From positions 1-51,612 of the IMG/VR virus record IMGVR_UViG_3300029914_000036: a DNA stretch of 51,612 nucleotides, one strand, 5' to 3'. The DNA is from a virus. Positions 17,441-26,917 of the stretch are shown one piece after another; positions within the stretch are counted from its first letter, which is position 1; each line of letters begins with the position of its first letter. The notes beneath the pieces are model-generated. The model worked only from the letters and a program-made list of their open reading frames with translations, was not told the origin of the DNA and did not search any database. Position numbers and translations under genes: made by a program.

Positions 17441-18088
17441 TTACTTCTTAAAGTCAACATCTATTACCACGGGAGCATGGATAGGTCGGTAATACTCGTC
17501 TACGGAAGACACATTGTAATAGGAGATCCCGTTTTGGTCTGTACTTCCACGACCCTCATGGATGTGACCAAAAACTACAACTTTTGGCTTAACCTCTTGT
17601 ATTTTATAAAGCAAAGCCAAAGATCCTACACTTAAGCCACCATCACGTCCAACATAATCTAAAATACCATACGGCGGACCGTGACTAATTACAAGGTCGG
17701 TATCTGCACTCATCGCTTCAAAATGTTTTGTAAGTTGAGTATCTGTACCCATAAAAGTCCAATTATAGAAATTGGGAGTATACGGAGTACCAAATATTTT
17801 AACACCATTTATTTCTATATTTTCATTAATTAGCAATTTAATACCAGCATCATTAAATTGTACTTTAGTCAAATCAGGAGCAGACTCAACAAATCTATCG
17901 TGATTACCAGGAACACAAACTACACCATAGGTATAGTTTTGTTTTACAGAAGACATCCACTTTATAAAATAAAAAGTCTCTACATATGCTCCCCCTCCAG
18001 ACCAATCCCCACAATGAACCAAAAGATCTCCATGGGGTAGATCTTTGAGTTCATAGCCATGGGTATCACTTATTAATACTATTTTCAT
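17441..18088 (-). CDS. Calcineurin-like metallophosphoesterase (small, MPPED-like)
   Basis: A 215-residue protein starting at the ATG at 18088. This start follows AAGGACC and lies just downstream of the reductase stop; a longer in-frame start would lie inside the reductase gene. Motifs: MKIVLISDTHG (1-11), LLVHCGDWSGGG, VPGNHDRF, LVISHGPPYGILD and VFGHIHEGRG. The C-terminal SHGPP and GHIHEG pair resembles small MPPED-type phosphodiesterases. Its substrate (cyclic nucleotide, nucleotide or RNA end) cannot be told from sequence. Confidence 0.87.
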   Translation of the reverse strand: MKIVLISDTHGYELKDLPHGDLLVHCGDWSGGGAYVETFYFIKWMSSVKQNYTYGVVCVPGNHDRFVESAPDLTKVQFNDAGIKLLINENIEINGVKIFGTPYTPNFYNWTFMGTDTQLTKHFEAMSADTDLVISHGPPYGILDYVGRDGGLSVGSLALLYKIQEVKPKVVVFGHIHEGRGSTDQNGISYYNVSSVDEYYRPIHAPVVIDVDFKK

Positions 18089-18090
18089 TT

Positions 18091-21033
18091 TTAGGTCCTT
18101 ACGACTTCGCAAGCACCACCACCACATGCGACAGAGCCAGAGAAATCGGTATTGTTGTCCTCTTCTTTTACTTCTCTTAAATCTATTGACTTGACTAAAG
18201 AACTTAAAGTATTAAATGTATCTTCCGTGCAATCCTCAAAAGGCATTTGAACATAAGAAGAATTGTCGTAAGGAAGTAGGGAGATGCCAGCGTAATGATT
18301 ACGATTATCCCACATATACTTACATACACCATCCCACTCTTCTTCCTTAACAGATACCGTACACGATACGTTGTGTTTATCAACTCCAGACACATGTCCT
18401 GCTGCCACCCAATACTTATTGTAAGCAATTGCTCGTTCCAGCAAATCCAGAGCAGACTCTTTCTCCCTTACAATAGCGTTACTTGGAGACATTTGAGGTA
18501 TAGTAACTACGGTAGTATTTACCTCATTTTTTGCATCTTCACAAAGATCAGGAATAACCATTTGTAAATATTTTGTTAGAGCGTCGTCCTTTACCATCCT
18601 GATCCTGCGTAGGTAATAGGGTGAGTGGCGTGCATGGATTCCACTAGAACTACCCACAACGCAAGAACTAGAACCCTCCGGCTTGATTGTGGTGGTCCTG
18701 GCGGCTGGACGTATACCAATAGCCTTGGCAATAGATTGATTGGTCTCCAACACCAGCTTGGCTCCTTCTTCTAGCCATTCATTTGTTACTATTCCATTGG
18801 CATCAGCAACTCCTGTTAATGAAACACCAATTAAGGCTTCATAATCTGTAATCTGCTTCCAAGCTTGACGTAGGTATGGGAAATCAGTATATGAAGCTTG
18901 CAATGTTCCAATAATAGAAGCTGCCTTAACCCTATTAAGAAAATCTTGTTTGGTTTTAATACCAGTTTGATTTACTGAGGTGAGATTGCAAAATTGACCC
19001 CCAAAGACTTGACCTACATCGGGTATATTCATTGAAGCATTTAATGATATTTCATGGCACTGTCCAATATGAATACCTATGCCAATCGATAGTGAATGAC
19101 TGCCATCTACAGTACAACAGTAAACTTTTTCATCCACACCATCATCAACTATAGAGACTATTTGATTATATTTATTTTTCAATGAATAGGTCGTGGTTTT
19201 ATTAGAAAAAGAAATAAGTCTCTCGAATTTAACCTGTTTGGCCAAACAAATAGAAGAACTTTGACTGATAGTTAAACGATAAGCGTCTTTAGAATCATAC
19301 GCTCCATATCCATCGTTAAAGTCTACTTTACATGCTTTTTTGGTTAACTTCAACTTACTTCTAACACCAATAGTCTTAAGAAGTGTTTGAAAATCAGAAA
19401 GCCACTGCTTGTTTATTGAAGTGATTTGATACATAAATCCATTACGAGTGTCACTTGAGGTTCCATCTGAATCCATGACTCCTGCGATAAAATCTAATTT
19501 AGACTGAAGATCCCAGACGAATACTTCTTTAGGTAGGGAGTGTTTGTATATAGTTGCCCAGTTTATAAGATCTTCTCGTCTTGGAGAAAGTCCCCTCATC
19601 CTCTTTCTGTTTTCACCAGAAGCAACAAAGTCTAAAGTGGAGACCTCATTATTTGTTTTGTCAGTATTGATGCAATCCAGCTCATTTGCTGATTTTAACA
19701 AGCGATCCTCACATGCATACTTGGTATCATAAAGGTACAAAAGTGGTATAATACCATTACTCGCAGATCCGTCTCCAACTAGGAAACCTTTTAAATAGGC
19801 GGCTCTGGTTTTAACATTTCCGTTATTTAAAATAACCGATGGCCATAACTTATTGCCAACAACTAAATCTTTAGCCTCTAAACGATCGCCGTTTTCCAAT
19901 ATAAAAGAGTGATATGGAGTTGTACGAACAATTGAACCATCTTGTAGTTCAATCTTCAACATCTTTTGGTTTTCTCCAGTTACGCGGAAGTTATCAACTG
20001 ACTGCCATTCGAAACCATTCCAGATATCTACTGTTTTACCTACCAAATCCTCAACCGGAAATGTTCCCTGTTTGGTAACAATAAGAGTACCAGCACCAAA
20101 ACATGGATTAAATCCAGTAACCAACGGATTACCAGACCACGAGAATCCAGGTTCACCAGAACCTGATTTACGACAAATATCAAATATATGGTAAAACTCA
20201 TCCTTGGTAACTTCACCTCTAGGAAGGACGGCGCTGTTATTTGCACGGGCGCGATATGGGTGTTTCTCCCACCAGTTACCTGATTTAGACTTAAGCATCT
20301 CTTCATCGTCACGACTGAATAAACAAATTAACGCGGCGCGTCTAATTCCCCCAGCAAGAACACAATCAGATCCAATACAAATAATATCGTGTACCTCTAT
20401 TGGTTTAAGTTTACGACCAACAGCCGCTTTGAGTCTTATTTCAATTTCCTTCAAGGCATGCTTGAGTGGCTCTGGACCAGGAGCCTTTGCACCCGTAGTG
20501 ACAAGAGGACTACCTTTTGCGCGAATCATACTAAAATCAAACTGAGGTTTTACTTTACGATAAAAGTAAGCATCCATCAAAGCATCAAGGGCCTGAGCCC
20601 ATCCCTCTATTGAGTCGTGAACTGTAAAATATCCCTCATCCCGAGGAAGTTGGATTGTTGGTAGTTTAACTACATGTTCCTTTTGAACACTATATCCCAC
20701 CCCAGTCCCAGAAAGCAGACAAAATAGAATTTCACCAAAAACTCTAGTATCATCTATGGCGGTAAAAGCACAATTAAACAGACGGAGGTTGTTCTTAAGT
20801 ACACCTTGTCCCCCAAACTGCATCCCTCTCATAGACGTTAAGCACTCTTTGTCCAAAACAAATTCGAAGGCATTCATTATCTTCTTTGATAGTTTTGGGA
20901 ACCTGTCCAAATGCATAACCATTGAACGATTAACAGTTTCCTCCCAAGTCTCTCTACGGGAAAGATGAGATAAATGCTTGGCGTATGTACGAAATGATAC
21001 TATCTGGGATAGAAGTGCAGATGAATTGTCCAT
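18091..21033 (-). CDS. nrdJ: Class II (adenosylcobalamin-type) ribonucleotide reductase with intein
   Basis: The 980-residue precursor contains about 632 residues of reductase and a 348-residue intein. The reductase part resembles monomeric class II enzymes such as Lactobacillus RTPR: LFNCAF (Cys88), SGTGVGYSV (108-116), and the radical-site motif NP-C-HEISLN rebuilt across the intein. A FCNLTSVN segment has the partner Cys (Cys682), YVQMPFEDC lies near the C-terminus, and ACGGGACEVV holds the redox-active Cys pair. It reduces ribonucleotides to deoxyribonucleotides using a B12 radical. The ATG follows AAGGAAAAA and lies 14 bases after the CCA end of tRNA-Trp. Confidence 0.93.
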   Translation of the reverse strand: MDNSSALLSQIVSFRTYAKHLSHLSRRETWEETVNRSMVMHLDRFPKLSKKIMNAFEFVLDKECLTSMRGMQFGGQGVLKNNLRLFNCAFTAIDDTRVFGEILFCLLSGTGVGYSVQKEHVVKLPTIQLPRDEGYFTVHDSIEGWAQALDALMDAYFYRKVKPQFDFSMIRAKGSPLVTTGAKAPGPEPLKHALKEIEIRLKAAVGRKLKPIEVHDIICIGSDCVLAGGIRRAALICLFSRDDEEMLKSKSGNWWEKHPYRARANNSAVLPRGEVTKDEFYHIFDICRKSGSGEPGFSWSGNPLVTGFNPCFGAGTLIVTKQGTFPVEDLVGKTVDIWNGFEWQSVDNFRVTGENQKMLKIELQDGSIVRTTPYHSFILENGDRLEAKDLVVGNKLWPSVILNNGNVKTRAAYLKGFLVGDGSASNGIIPLLYLYDTKYACEDRLLKSANELDCINTDKTNNEVSTLDFVASGENRKRMRGLSPRREDLINWATIYKHSLPKEVFVWDLQSKLDFIAGVMDSDGTSSDTRNGFMYQITSINKQWLSDFQTLLKTIGVRSKLKLTKKACKVDFNDGYGAYDSKDAYRLTISQSSSICLAKQVKFERLISFSNKTTTYSLKNKYNQIVSIVDDGVDEKVYCCTVDGSHSLSIGIGIHIGQCHEISLNASMNIPDVGQVFGGQFCNLTSVNQTGIKTKQDFLNRVKAASIIGTLQASYTDFPYLRQAWKQITDYEALIGVSLTGVADANGIVTNEWLEEGAKLVLETNQSIAKAIGIRPAARTTTIKPEGSSSCVVGSSSGIHARHSPYYLRRIRMVKDDALTKYLQMVIPDLCEDAKNEVNTTVVTIPQMSPSNAIVREKESALDLLERAIAYNKYWVAAGHVSGVDKHNVSCTVSVKEEEWDGVCKYMWDNRNHYAGISLLPYDNSSYVQMPFEDCTEDTFNTLSSLVKSIDLREVKEEDNNTDFSGSVACGGGACEVVRT
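19060..20103 (-). other. Intein at the radical cysteine of ribonucleotide reductase
   Basis: Residues 311-658 of the reductase precursor. It starts with Cys (CFGAGTLIVTKQGTFPVEDL), has a block B-like VRTTPYHSFIL, and two LAGLIDADG-type motifs, LKGFLVGDGS (414-423) and FIAGVMDSDG (515-524). The end reads IHIGQ followed by Cys659. Thus the last residue is Gln instead of Asn and the penultimate residue is Gly instead of His. The +1 Cys is also the predicted thiyl-radical Cys, so splicing is needed for activity. Confidence 0.9.
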
Positions 21034-21047
21034 TTTTTCCTTGTAAT

Positions 21048-21123
21048 TGGCAGAGGGGGTTGGGATCGAACCAACTATTTACGCTTTTGGAGAGCGTCGT
21101 CTTACCGTTAAGACTTCCCCTCT
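21048..21123 (-). tRNA. tRNA-Trp (anticodon CCA)
   Basis: 76 nucleotides including encoded CCA. Acceptor stem AGAGGGG/CCCCTCT, D stem GTCT/AGAC, anticodon stem ACGCT/AGCGT with loop CTCCAAA (anticodon CCA at 21090-21088), T stem GTTGG/CCAAC with TTCGATC loop, discriminator G73 as expected for bacterial tRNA-Trp. Position 8 is A instead of the usual T. The 3' end is 14 bases from the reductase ATG. Confidence 0.96.
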
Positions 21124-21144
21124 ATTTGTGAGTGAGTTTAGATA

Positions 21145-21173
21145 ACATTATCACTTCGAAGAGAGTCAGTCAA
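21145..21173 (-). promoter_or_regulatory. Promoter for tRNA-Trp and ribonucleotide reductase
   Basis: On the minus strand: -35 TTGACT (21173-21168), 17-base spacer, -10 TAATGT (21150-21145). An overlapping GATAAT with 15-base spacing is an alternative -10. It lies about 20 bases upstream of the tRNA 5' end. Confidence 0.55.
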
Positions 21174-21177
21174 GCCA

Positions 21178-21798
21178 TTATTTTCCTTGATTTATTTTAG
21201 CACCTTTTAGATAAGAAAGGGCTTGAAGGATCGCATCTGCTTCGTCATCCTGAGTACGACCCAAAGTTACACCAAATATCTTAAAAACTAAATCGACAGC
21301 AAGATGTTTCTTTGTAATCTTACCAGTAATACCTAGTTTCTTTTTATCTAAAGGCTTCCCATCTCTTTTTGCTTGGGATTTAGCCCTGGAAAGAGTTTGG
21401 TTTTGCTTACGTTGCTCTTTCGTTAGGGAAAGTCCGACCACTTTACGCCATTCGCTTGTGTCAATATATTGGACTTTATCTATAATATCCACATCCCAAA
21501 GAGCGTACAACACAGAGTAATGGATGAAAGCGAGCAAAGTCTGAGAGTGTCTGTTCATCCCTCGGTTTAATTGCTCGATTACTATAATATCTGGATTACA
21601 GTCCGTAACTTTATCAAATATATCTGTAGCTAAATCAAATACCCTCACGATGTTGTTTTTAGGATATTTTAATGTTTTATCTAGTTCCGGGGCTTCTATA
21701 CGACCATAATCAAGCAACTTAGGCCCTACTGGAGTATCTTCCAGTAAGGCCCAACCTGCGCTAAGTGACAAATCTAAAGAAAGTACCTTAGTCCCCAT
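21178..21798 (-). CDS. RuvC-like Holliday junction resolvase
   Basis: A 206-residue protein with the RNase H-like fold of RuvC. The first catalytic Asp is in VLSLDLSLSAGWAL (Asp9), the Glu in DIIVIEQLNRG (Glu75), and the C-terminal acidic cluster in TQDDEADAILQAL (Asp184/185 and Asp188). A Lys-rich insertion (about 125-165) probably contacts DNA. It would resolve branched recombination intermediates, in keeping with the UvsX-like and gp46/47-like proteins. The length is near E. coli RuvC (173) plus the insertion. The pattern is clear, though phage endonucleases of this fold differ in specificity. Confidence 0.88.
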   Translation of the reverse strand: MGTKVLSLDLSLSAGWALLEDTPVGPKLLDYGRIEAPELDKTLKYPKNNIVRVFDLATDIFDKVTDCNPDIIVIEQLNRGMNRHSQTLLAFIHYSVLYALWDVDIIDKVQYIDTSEWRKVVGLSLTKEQRKQNQTLSRAKSQAKRDGKPLDKKKLGITGKITKKHLAVDLVFKIFGVTLGRTQDDEADAILQALSYLKGAKINQGK

Positions 21799-21800
21799 TT

Positions 21801-22214
21801 TTATCCGAATTTAGATTCTACTATATAATTAATTTTTTCCTTTATTTCTTTAATGGAATCGGTATAGGGACCTTTTAGATTTGAAAGGTCGGCTTCTGCA
21901 TCGGCAAGAGCAACGTCGTTTGACATGGCATCTTGGTTGCTCCATTCCTCGCCTAGAATCTCCATCAGTTTGTCGGCCTTATTGTCATTACGAGCCTTCT
22001 GAGCAGCTAGTTTGTTTTGTTTGGTGACAAGCTTGTAAGGTCCAAATAGACGTTCTACCTCTAGACTGGCAGCTTGTAGTTCACAATCATTACGCATAGC
22101 GTCATGAACGCTGTTTAGTTCGATATAGAGACTAATGAGTTTCTTTTGCTTTTCAGCATCAGGCATTGAGTCTATGATTGTTTGAAACTCTTGGGATAGT
22201 TCAACTTTGGCCAT
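21801..22214 (-). CDS. Helical protein of unknown function
   Basis: A 137-residue, acidic, almost fully helical protein with coiled-coil-like heptads. No family is recognised. It ends 2 bases before the RuvC-like gene start, so it belongs to the same recombination operon. Confidence 0.68.
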   Translation of the reverse strand: MAKVELSQEFQTIIDSMPDAEKQKKLISLYIELNSVHDAMRNDCELQAASLEVERLFGPYKLVTKQNKLAAQKARNDNKADKLMEILGEEWSNQDAMSNDVALADAEADLSNLKGPYTDSIKEIKEKINYIVESKFG

Positions 22215-22226
22215 TTTTAATACCTT

Positions 22227-22715
22227 TTAATTAAGGGTTACTTTTGAATCGTGGACGTTTTGGAAAAGTACTTCTAATTCTTTGATTTTACCATTAGTAA
22301 AAGCACACTTGGTGATACACAGCTTATGAGGGATGGTGTCATCTAAAGATGGGTCTTTTTCGGACTCTAGTTCAGATATTGATTTTAGCAATTTGTCCTT
22401 CAAAACAGACAGATTTGTAATCTTGTCTTGACAAATGGTGTAATCAATAGCCTCTAGCTTTATCTCGTTACTAATGATCTTGTCCGAAACATAGTCACGA
22501 GCTGACTTGGCGTCTTGTTCTGTTTCAAACACCCTCATTATACAAATATTCAAATAAGAACCATCTGGTTTTTCTAAAGGAAGAAGCTCCACCATAGGTA
22601 GTTCGGAATAGCCCTTTTCGGGCTCATCTCCCTCCTTGTAAACTAAACCGACATACCAAAAATCATCTGGATGGCCAATTACTAGATTTTCATTATCCAA
22701 TTTTACTTTTCCCAC
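22227..22715 (-). CDS. Hypothetical protein downstream of gp46-like ATPase (start uncertain)
   Basis: The frame is open from a TTG at 22775, but that start would overlap the ATPase gene by 83 bases. A GTG at 22715 or a TTG at 22700 (after GGGAAAAG, with 8 bases of overlap) are more likely; GTG is used here. The product (about 160 residues) has an alpha/beta N-terminus (FWYVGLVYKEGDE) and a helical middle. No function is recognised. Confidence 0.6.
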   Translation of the reverse strand: MGKVKLDNENLVIGHPDDFWYVGLVYKEGDEPEKGYSELPMVELLPLEKPDGSYLNICIMRVFETEQDAKSARDYVSDKIISNEIKLEAIDYTICQDKITNLSVLKDKLLKSISELESEKDPSLDDTIPHKLCITKCAFTNGKIKELEVLFQNVHDSKVTLN

Positions 22716-24807
22716 TTTCGTTATATACGGTAATTGTTTGGTTGAAACGATCTTGATATTCTGAATCGTGCTCAATCAGTAAAAGCAACGTATCATGCGC
22801 AACAGTGACTGTCAAGAGTTCAATCAGAGCATCTTTTTCGGCCCTTCCTAGGCCAGTAAACACCTCATCCAGAACGATCCAGTTGAATTTGATGCCAACC
22901 CTTCGAGCGATTACCTCCCTAACGGCTAGGTCTGAAACCAACTCTATTACAGATGATTGACCTCCAGAAAGTTCATTAAATGGTATTTTAACGCCTTGTA
23001 GGTCTACGATAGGGGTGATGGTCTTGCGTACTTTTCCTGTTTTGGCCACCTTATCCCCAAAACTGAAGTTTATATTAGATGTGTTTGGAACTTTTCCCAA
23101 TAGGTTGTTGATTTCCATGGAGATTTCTTCTAATATTTGCTCAAAATAATAAGCAGGGAAACCATCCTTATGAACTATGGATAAAACGTCCTTTTCTATC
23201 TTGAGTATATTCTCTAATTGGTATTTTTCGTGGATTACGGATTGTATTTTGGCTTCCAATTCATTTACTGTAGCTAGTACACCTTGGATACGAGCCTTTT
23301 CTTTATCCAAAGAAAGGTTTTCGTATTGAAGGGTCCGCAAAAGCGACTCTTGTACCTTATATTGTTCTAATATACCATTTAATTGAACACCAAGAACCTT
23401 AGTTTCCTTGTCTTTTTGGACGGTAATCTCTTTTTGTTCAGCTAGGTATTTTTCTTGAGCCAAGATAATATCATCATCAAACTTTTTAATTATGTTCTGT
23501 TTAATGATTTCAAATAAACTTCTATTCTCATTACGAGAAATCGTCCATTCATCTGTTTTCTTGGTAAGATCTAGTAATTCTTGTTCTAATTGGTATTTAG
23601 AGGGAGATAAATGTTCTAGTTGGTGTTTTTTTAACCTATTTAAATCATCTAATTGGGTATTTAATTTGTTTTTAAGATTATTTTGATTTAACTTTAGGTT
23701 TTCTATTTTTATATTAATTGATTGTTTTTGTAAATCTGTAATGGGTTGTCCGCAGGCACCACAATTAACATCTGACTCCAGGTCTATAATTGTTAATTCT
23801 ATATTTTTAATGTCTTTTTTGGTAGAATCAATCTCGTAGGAAATCTTATTTATCATCAAATTAGAATTTTCAATAGACTTGGATGTCTTTTGAATCTCAT
23901 CATTAATAGTCTTACTGTTAAAATCTATATTTTTGTATTGTACATCTAATTCATCTAGTTTTTGTTGTAAATTAATTAATTCAATAGATTCTTCTAATTG
24001 TTTCTTCTTGTTTTCAGATGAATTTTTGATAATCTCTCTGGATATATTGGCCACCTGAGACGCACGGTGGGTGTACATCTCGTCCACATCCCTCATTTTA
24101 GCTAAAAACAAATCTTTCTCTATATTTAACATGTCTATTTGAGATACCAGCGTTGACATGTTATGTTCATTTTCTTCTATCTTTGAGTCTATATCCAGTA
24201 TAGTCTTAGGATCTAGATTGTTAACCTTACGCAACATGTCAATTTGACCATTAAGATTATTAATCTGATTTTCTTTAACAAGTATTTGATTCTCTAACGA
24301 TTTAATCGTATTAGAAGAAGTATCTGAGGCAGTATCAAAACTATTAATACCTAAAATCTCTGAAAGGAAGGTCTTTTTCTCTTCATCAGACAAACTCAAA
24401 AACATACCATTGGTACGTTGTGTACGGTAGGTAAGGTATTTAATGAGATTAGTGTTTATACCAAAGATTTGGGATAGCTTATCCTTCTTTTGAGCTACAG
24501 TACCATGAACGGTACCCTCAAAAAACAATTCGGGGGTAGAGCCCCTGGTAGAAACAAGGGGAGAACCGTTCAATTCTAATTCTACGGAGCTATACCAAAC
24601 GTCTGGGTCTATGTTGGATTTAAGGACTGTAGCCGATTTAGAACAATAATCCAACGAAAAAGCAAGTCCGTGGGTTAGATTGGACTTACCTACACCCGAA
24701 GAACCCTTAATATGAAGAATGCCATTTTCTGGAAACTTTATGGTGGTCTTGTCGTAAAATGACCTAAAACCATACATTTCCAGTGATTTTAGTTTGGCTA
24801 GTTTCAT
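22693..24807 (-). CDS. Rad50/SbcC/gp46-like recombination ATPase
   Basis: This 704-residue protein has the SMC/Rad50 layout: N-terminal Walker A (GSSGVGKSN, 35-43), two long coiled-coil arms, a zinc hook CGACGQP in the middle, and a C-terminal lobe with signature NELSGGQSS, Walker B WIVLDEVF and a final HDTLLLLIEHD. With a Mre11/gp47-like nuclease it would resect DNA ends to feed the recombinase. Its probable partner is encoded on the other strand at 33858, not next to it. It follows the zinc ribbon gene with no spacer. Confidence 0.93.
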   Translation of the reverse strand: MKLAKLKSLEMYGFRSFYDKTTIKFPENGILHIKGSSGVGKSNLTHGLAFSLDYCSKSATVLKSNIDPDVWYSSVELELNGSPLVSTRGSTPELFFEGTVHGTVAQKKDKLSQIFGINTNLIKYLTYRTQRTNGMFLSLSDEEKKTFLSEILGINSFDTASDTSSNTIKSLENQILVKENQINNLNGQIDMLRKVNNLDPKTILDIDSKIEENEHNMSTLVSQIDMLNIEKDLFLAKMRDVDEMYTHRASQVANISREIIKNSSENKKKQLEESIELINLQQKLDELDVQYKNIDFNSKTINDEIQKTSKSIENSNLMINKISYEIDSTKKDIKNIELTIIDLESDVNCGACGQPITDLQKQSINIKIENLKLNQNNLKNKLNTQLDDLNRLKKHQLEHLSPSKYQLEQELLDLTKKTDEWTISRNENRSLFEIIKQNIIKKFDDDIILAQEKYLAEQKEITVQKDKETKVLGVQLNGILEQYKVQESLLRTLQYENLSLDKEKARIQGVLATVNELEAKIQSVIHEKYQLENILKIEKDVLSIVHKDGFPAYYFEQILEEISMEINNLLGKVPNTSNINFSFGDKVAKTGKVRKTITPIVDLQGVKIPFNELSGGQSSVIELVSDLAVREVIARRVGIKFNWIVLDEVFTGLGRAEKDALIELLTVTVAHDTLLLLIEHDSEYQDRFNQTITVYNESGKSKIG

Positions 24808-25077
24808 TTACTCTTTAACCCCAGATCTATAGAAATCAGCATTTTCTATAGCGTCCTGCCTTGAACGCTCTTTTACTATTTCCTCAGCATCAACTAGACG
24901 CTCTATAGACCTTACCATTAAACCGTTATCTAATACCTCTTTAGTAGAAGTAGTCAAGGGCTTGGGATCCCTTAATAGCAACTCACCGCAAAGTTTGCAC
25001 AATACGGGGATTTCTTGAGGCAGTAAACGCCTGGAACTCTTTTGGCATTTAACGCACTGAAAATGATAAATAGGCAT
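24808..25077 (-). CDS. FmdB-like zinc ribbon protein
   Basis: An 89-residue protein starting MPIYHFQCVKCQK, with a second pair in LCKLCGE (CxxC...CxxC at about 8-11 and 27-30). This is the signature of FmdB-type putative regulatory zinc ribbons. The C-terminal half is charged and helical. Phage homologues are common, their role unknown. It is tightly packed between GroEL and the Rad50-like gene. Confidence 0.8.
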   Translation of the reverse strand: MPIYHFQCVKCQKSSRRLLPQEIPVLCKLCGELLLRDPKPLTTSTKEVLDNGLMVRSIERLVDAEEIVKERSRQDAIENADFYRSGVKE

Positions 25078-26877
25078 TTAATCTTCTAAGGAAGTATTAG
25101 AAGACCGCTCGAACGACAAAGCTTCCCTAGCCTCTTGGCGCTCTAGTTCTGCATCCCGATGATAAACTACACATCCCCCTAGGGTGCCTAACTGGCTGGC
25201 AATTGATAAACTATTACGAACAGCCTCAAGCACAGCGGGAGTTGAATCAAGAAGACCAGCATCCTTAGCGTTTACCCATTCGTTAGCCATGCAATCATAA
25301 ATACTGGCTGTTTTGCTTGTCTGATTGGAAGCATTACCAGTAAGAGTACGAATGTTAGCATCTACCTCTTCGTTATTTAGACCAATATTTGAATAAAGCC
25401 TACGAATAGGTTCTAGAAGGCTGGGAACCAGGATTTTATTAACTATATCCTTGTCTTGGTCATTTAGGTCTTTGATTTTAGGTAACTCAGTAGTGATTTT
25501 AGCTAAGGTCCAACCACCCGCAGGAAGGCAACCATGAGAAAGAGCGCCCTGTACGGCCCTTACCGCATCTTCAGCCCTATCCTTCTTTTCACGGATCTCT
25601 CCACTAGAAGAACCGGACACAATTAGACGAGCTATACCCCCTGTTATCTTGCCAATACGCTCCTCTATGATTGATTTGTCTAATTGAGACGAGGCTGACT
25701 TTGCTTGGGTTTTTAGTACATCCACCCTAGCTAAAACTAGCTCCTCATCACACTTACCAATAATAGTAGACTTGTTGCGATACATTTCAAACATAGAAAC
25801 GTCGCCTCCACCAAAGATACATTCATCGAATTCTTCTATTTCTTGTTCTGGAAGCAATCCAGGTAGTGGTTCAGAAATAGGATTAAATACAACCGCTCCG
25901 GTAATTGCAGATAGGTCTTCCAGGAAATCTAATTGACCATTAGGCATTTGGCTTAGGGGAGCCACAACCGGTACGATCTTAAGACCGTTAGGAGCCTTGA
26001 AATTGGTAGCTAGGTTAGCTATTACGTTTTCAGAAAAACCAGTGGCAACCATCACTACGTTTGGTGATTTATTGTGTATTTGCCATTTATGTTCAAGTAT
26101 TTGAGCCAGACCAACAATTGACTGGATATCGTTAATTACACCAAAATACAGTACGAAAAAGGGACGTTCTAGCAAAACACGTTGATTTGTAGAGTCGTTT
26201 ATGTATTCATGATAGAATTTACCCATTGTATCCTCATAGCCACGAGGAATGGGAAATCCTTCTATTTTTTCTACTTTATACTCTGATTCACCGGAGATCT
26301 CAGAAATGGTCACATTACCATCGTCTCCTACAAGCTCGAAACACTTAATAACAGCATCGGCTAATTCTGAATCACCGTTAGCAGAAACCTTAGCAATGGA
26401 GTATTGGGTATCCTTGGCTACCTTGAAGGCTTGTTTCCTGACCAATGGTTCGATAGAGGTCTTAAATAGCCTCTCTAGGGTCCTAACAGCCTTCTGGGGA
26501 CTGACCTTTGGGTTTTTGATACAGAACTCTTGTACGTTACGAACGATGCTCTCAGAGAGGATGGCGCAGGTAGTTGTACCATCACCAGCGTCATGCGCGG
26601 TTTTGGCAGCACCATCTCTAGCCGCTTCCATAATAGCATGCTGGGTGGGATTTGAGAATCCAAGGCTTTTAAAGACAGTAACACCGTCTTTTGTTATAAT
26701 GTTGGGCATGCCAATTTCTTGACGCTCAATAATTACGACCTTACCGCCAGGACCAAGGGTTGAACCTACTATTTCAGAAATAGTAGCCATGGTATTTAAT
26801 ACCATTTGGTTCAAACCGTTGCGTACAGTTGTAACAGACTTAGGGGGAGACTTTACTTTAGAATATTGGGTAGCCAT
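25078..26877 (-). CDS. groEL: GroEL-like chaperonin
   Basis: This 599-residue chaperonin has TLGPGGKVVI (40-49), the ATP-binding AGDGTTTCAIL (97-107), the apical-domain region with EKIEGFPIPRGYED, and the C-terminal equatorial segment. It lacks the GGM-rich tail of E. coli GroEL and is about 50 residues longer than that protein (548). Phage chaperonins fold virion or replication proteins in large phages. A perfect-consensus promoter lies 11 bases before the ATG, so the mRNA has almost no leader. A candidate GroES-like partner is encoded at 33470. Confidence 0.96.
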   Translation of the reverse strand: MATQYSKVKSPPKSVTTVRNGLNQMVLNTMATISEIVGSTLGPGGKVVIIERQEIGMPNIITKDGVTVFKSLGFSNPTQHAIMEAARDGAAKTAHDAGDGTTTCAILSESIVRNVQEFCIKNPKVSPQKAVRTLERLFKTSIEPLVRKQAFKVAKDTQYSIAKVSANGDSELADAVIKCFELVGDDGNVTISEISGESEYKVEKIEGFPIPRGYEDTMGKFYHEYINDSTNQRVLLERPFFVLYFGVINDIQSIVGLAQILEHKWQIHNKSPNVVMVATGFSENVIANLATNFKAPNGLKIVPVVAPLSQMPNGQLDFLEDLSAITGAVVFNPISEPLPGLLPEQEIEEFDECIFGGGDVSMFEMYRNKSTIIGKCDEELVLARVDVLKTQAKSASSQLDKSIIEERIGKITGGIARLIVSGSSSGEIREKKDRAEDAVRAVQGALSHGCLPAGGWTLAKITTELPKIKDLNDQDKDIVNKILVPSLLEPIRRLYSNIGLNNEEVDANIRTLTGNASNQTSKTASIYDCMANEWVNAKDAGLLDSTPAVLEAVRNSLSIASQLGTLGGCVVYHRDAELERQEAREALSFERSSNTSLED

Positions 26878-26888
26878 TATTAAAAGGA

Positions 26889-26917
26889 ATTATAATACTA
26901 AAATACTACAATGTCAA
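26889..26917 (-). promoter_or_regulatory. Perfect-consensus sigma70 promoter for groEL, near-leaderless
   Basis: On the minus strand: -35 TTGACA (26917-26912), 17-base spacer, -10 TATAAT (26894-26889), both perfect. The -10 box ends 11 bases before the GroEL ATG, leaving a leader of roughly 4-5 bases with no ribosome site. Confidence 0.85.
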
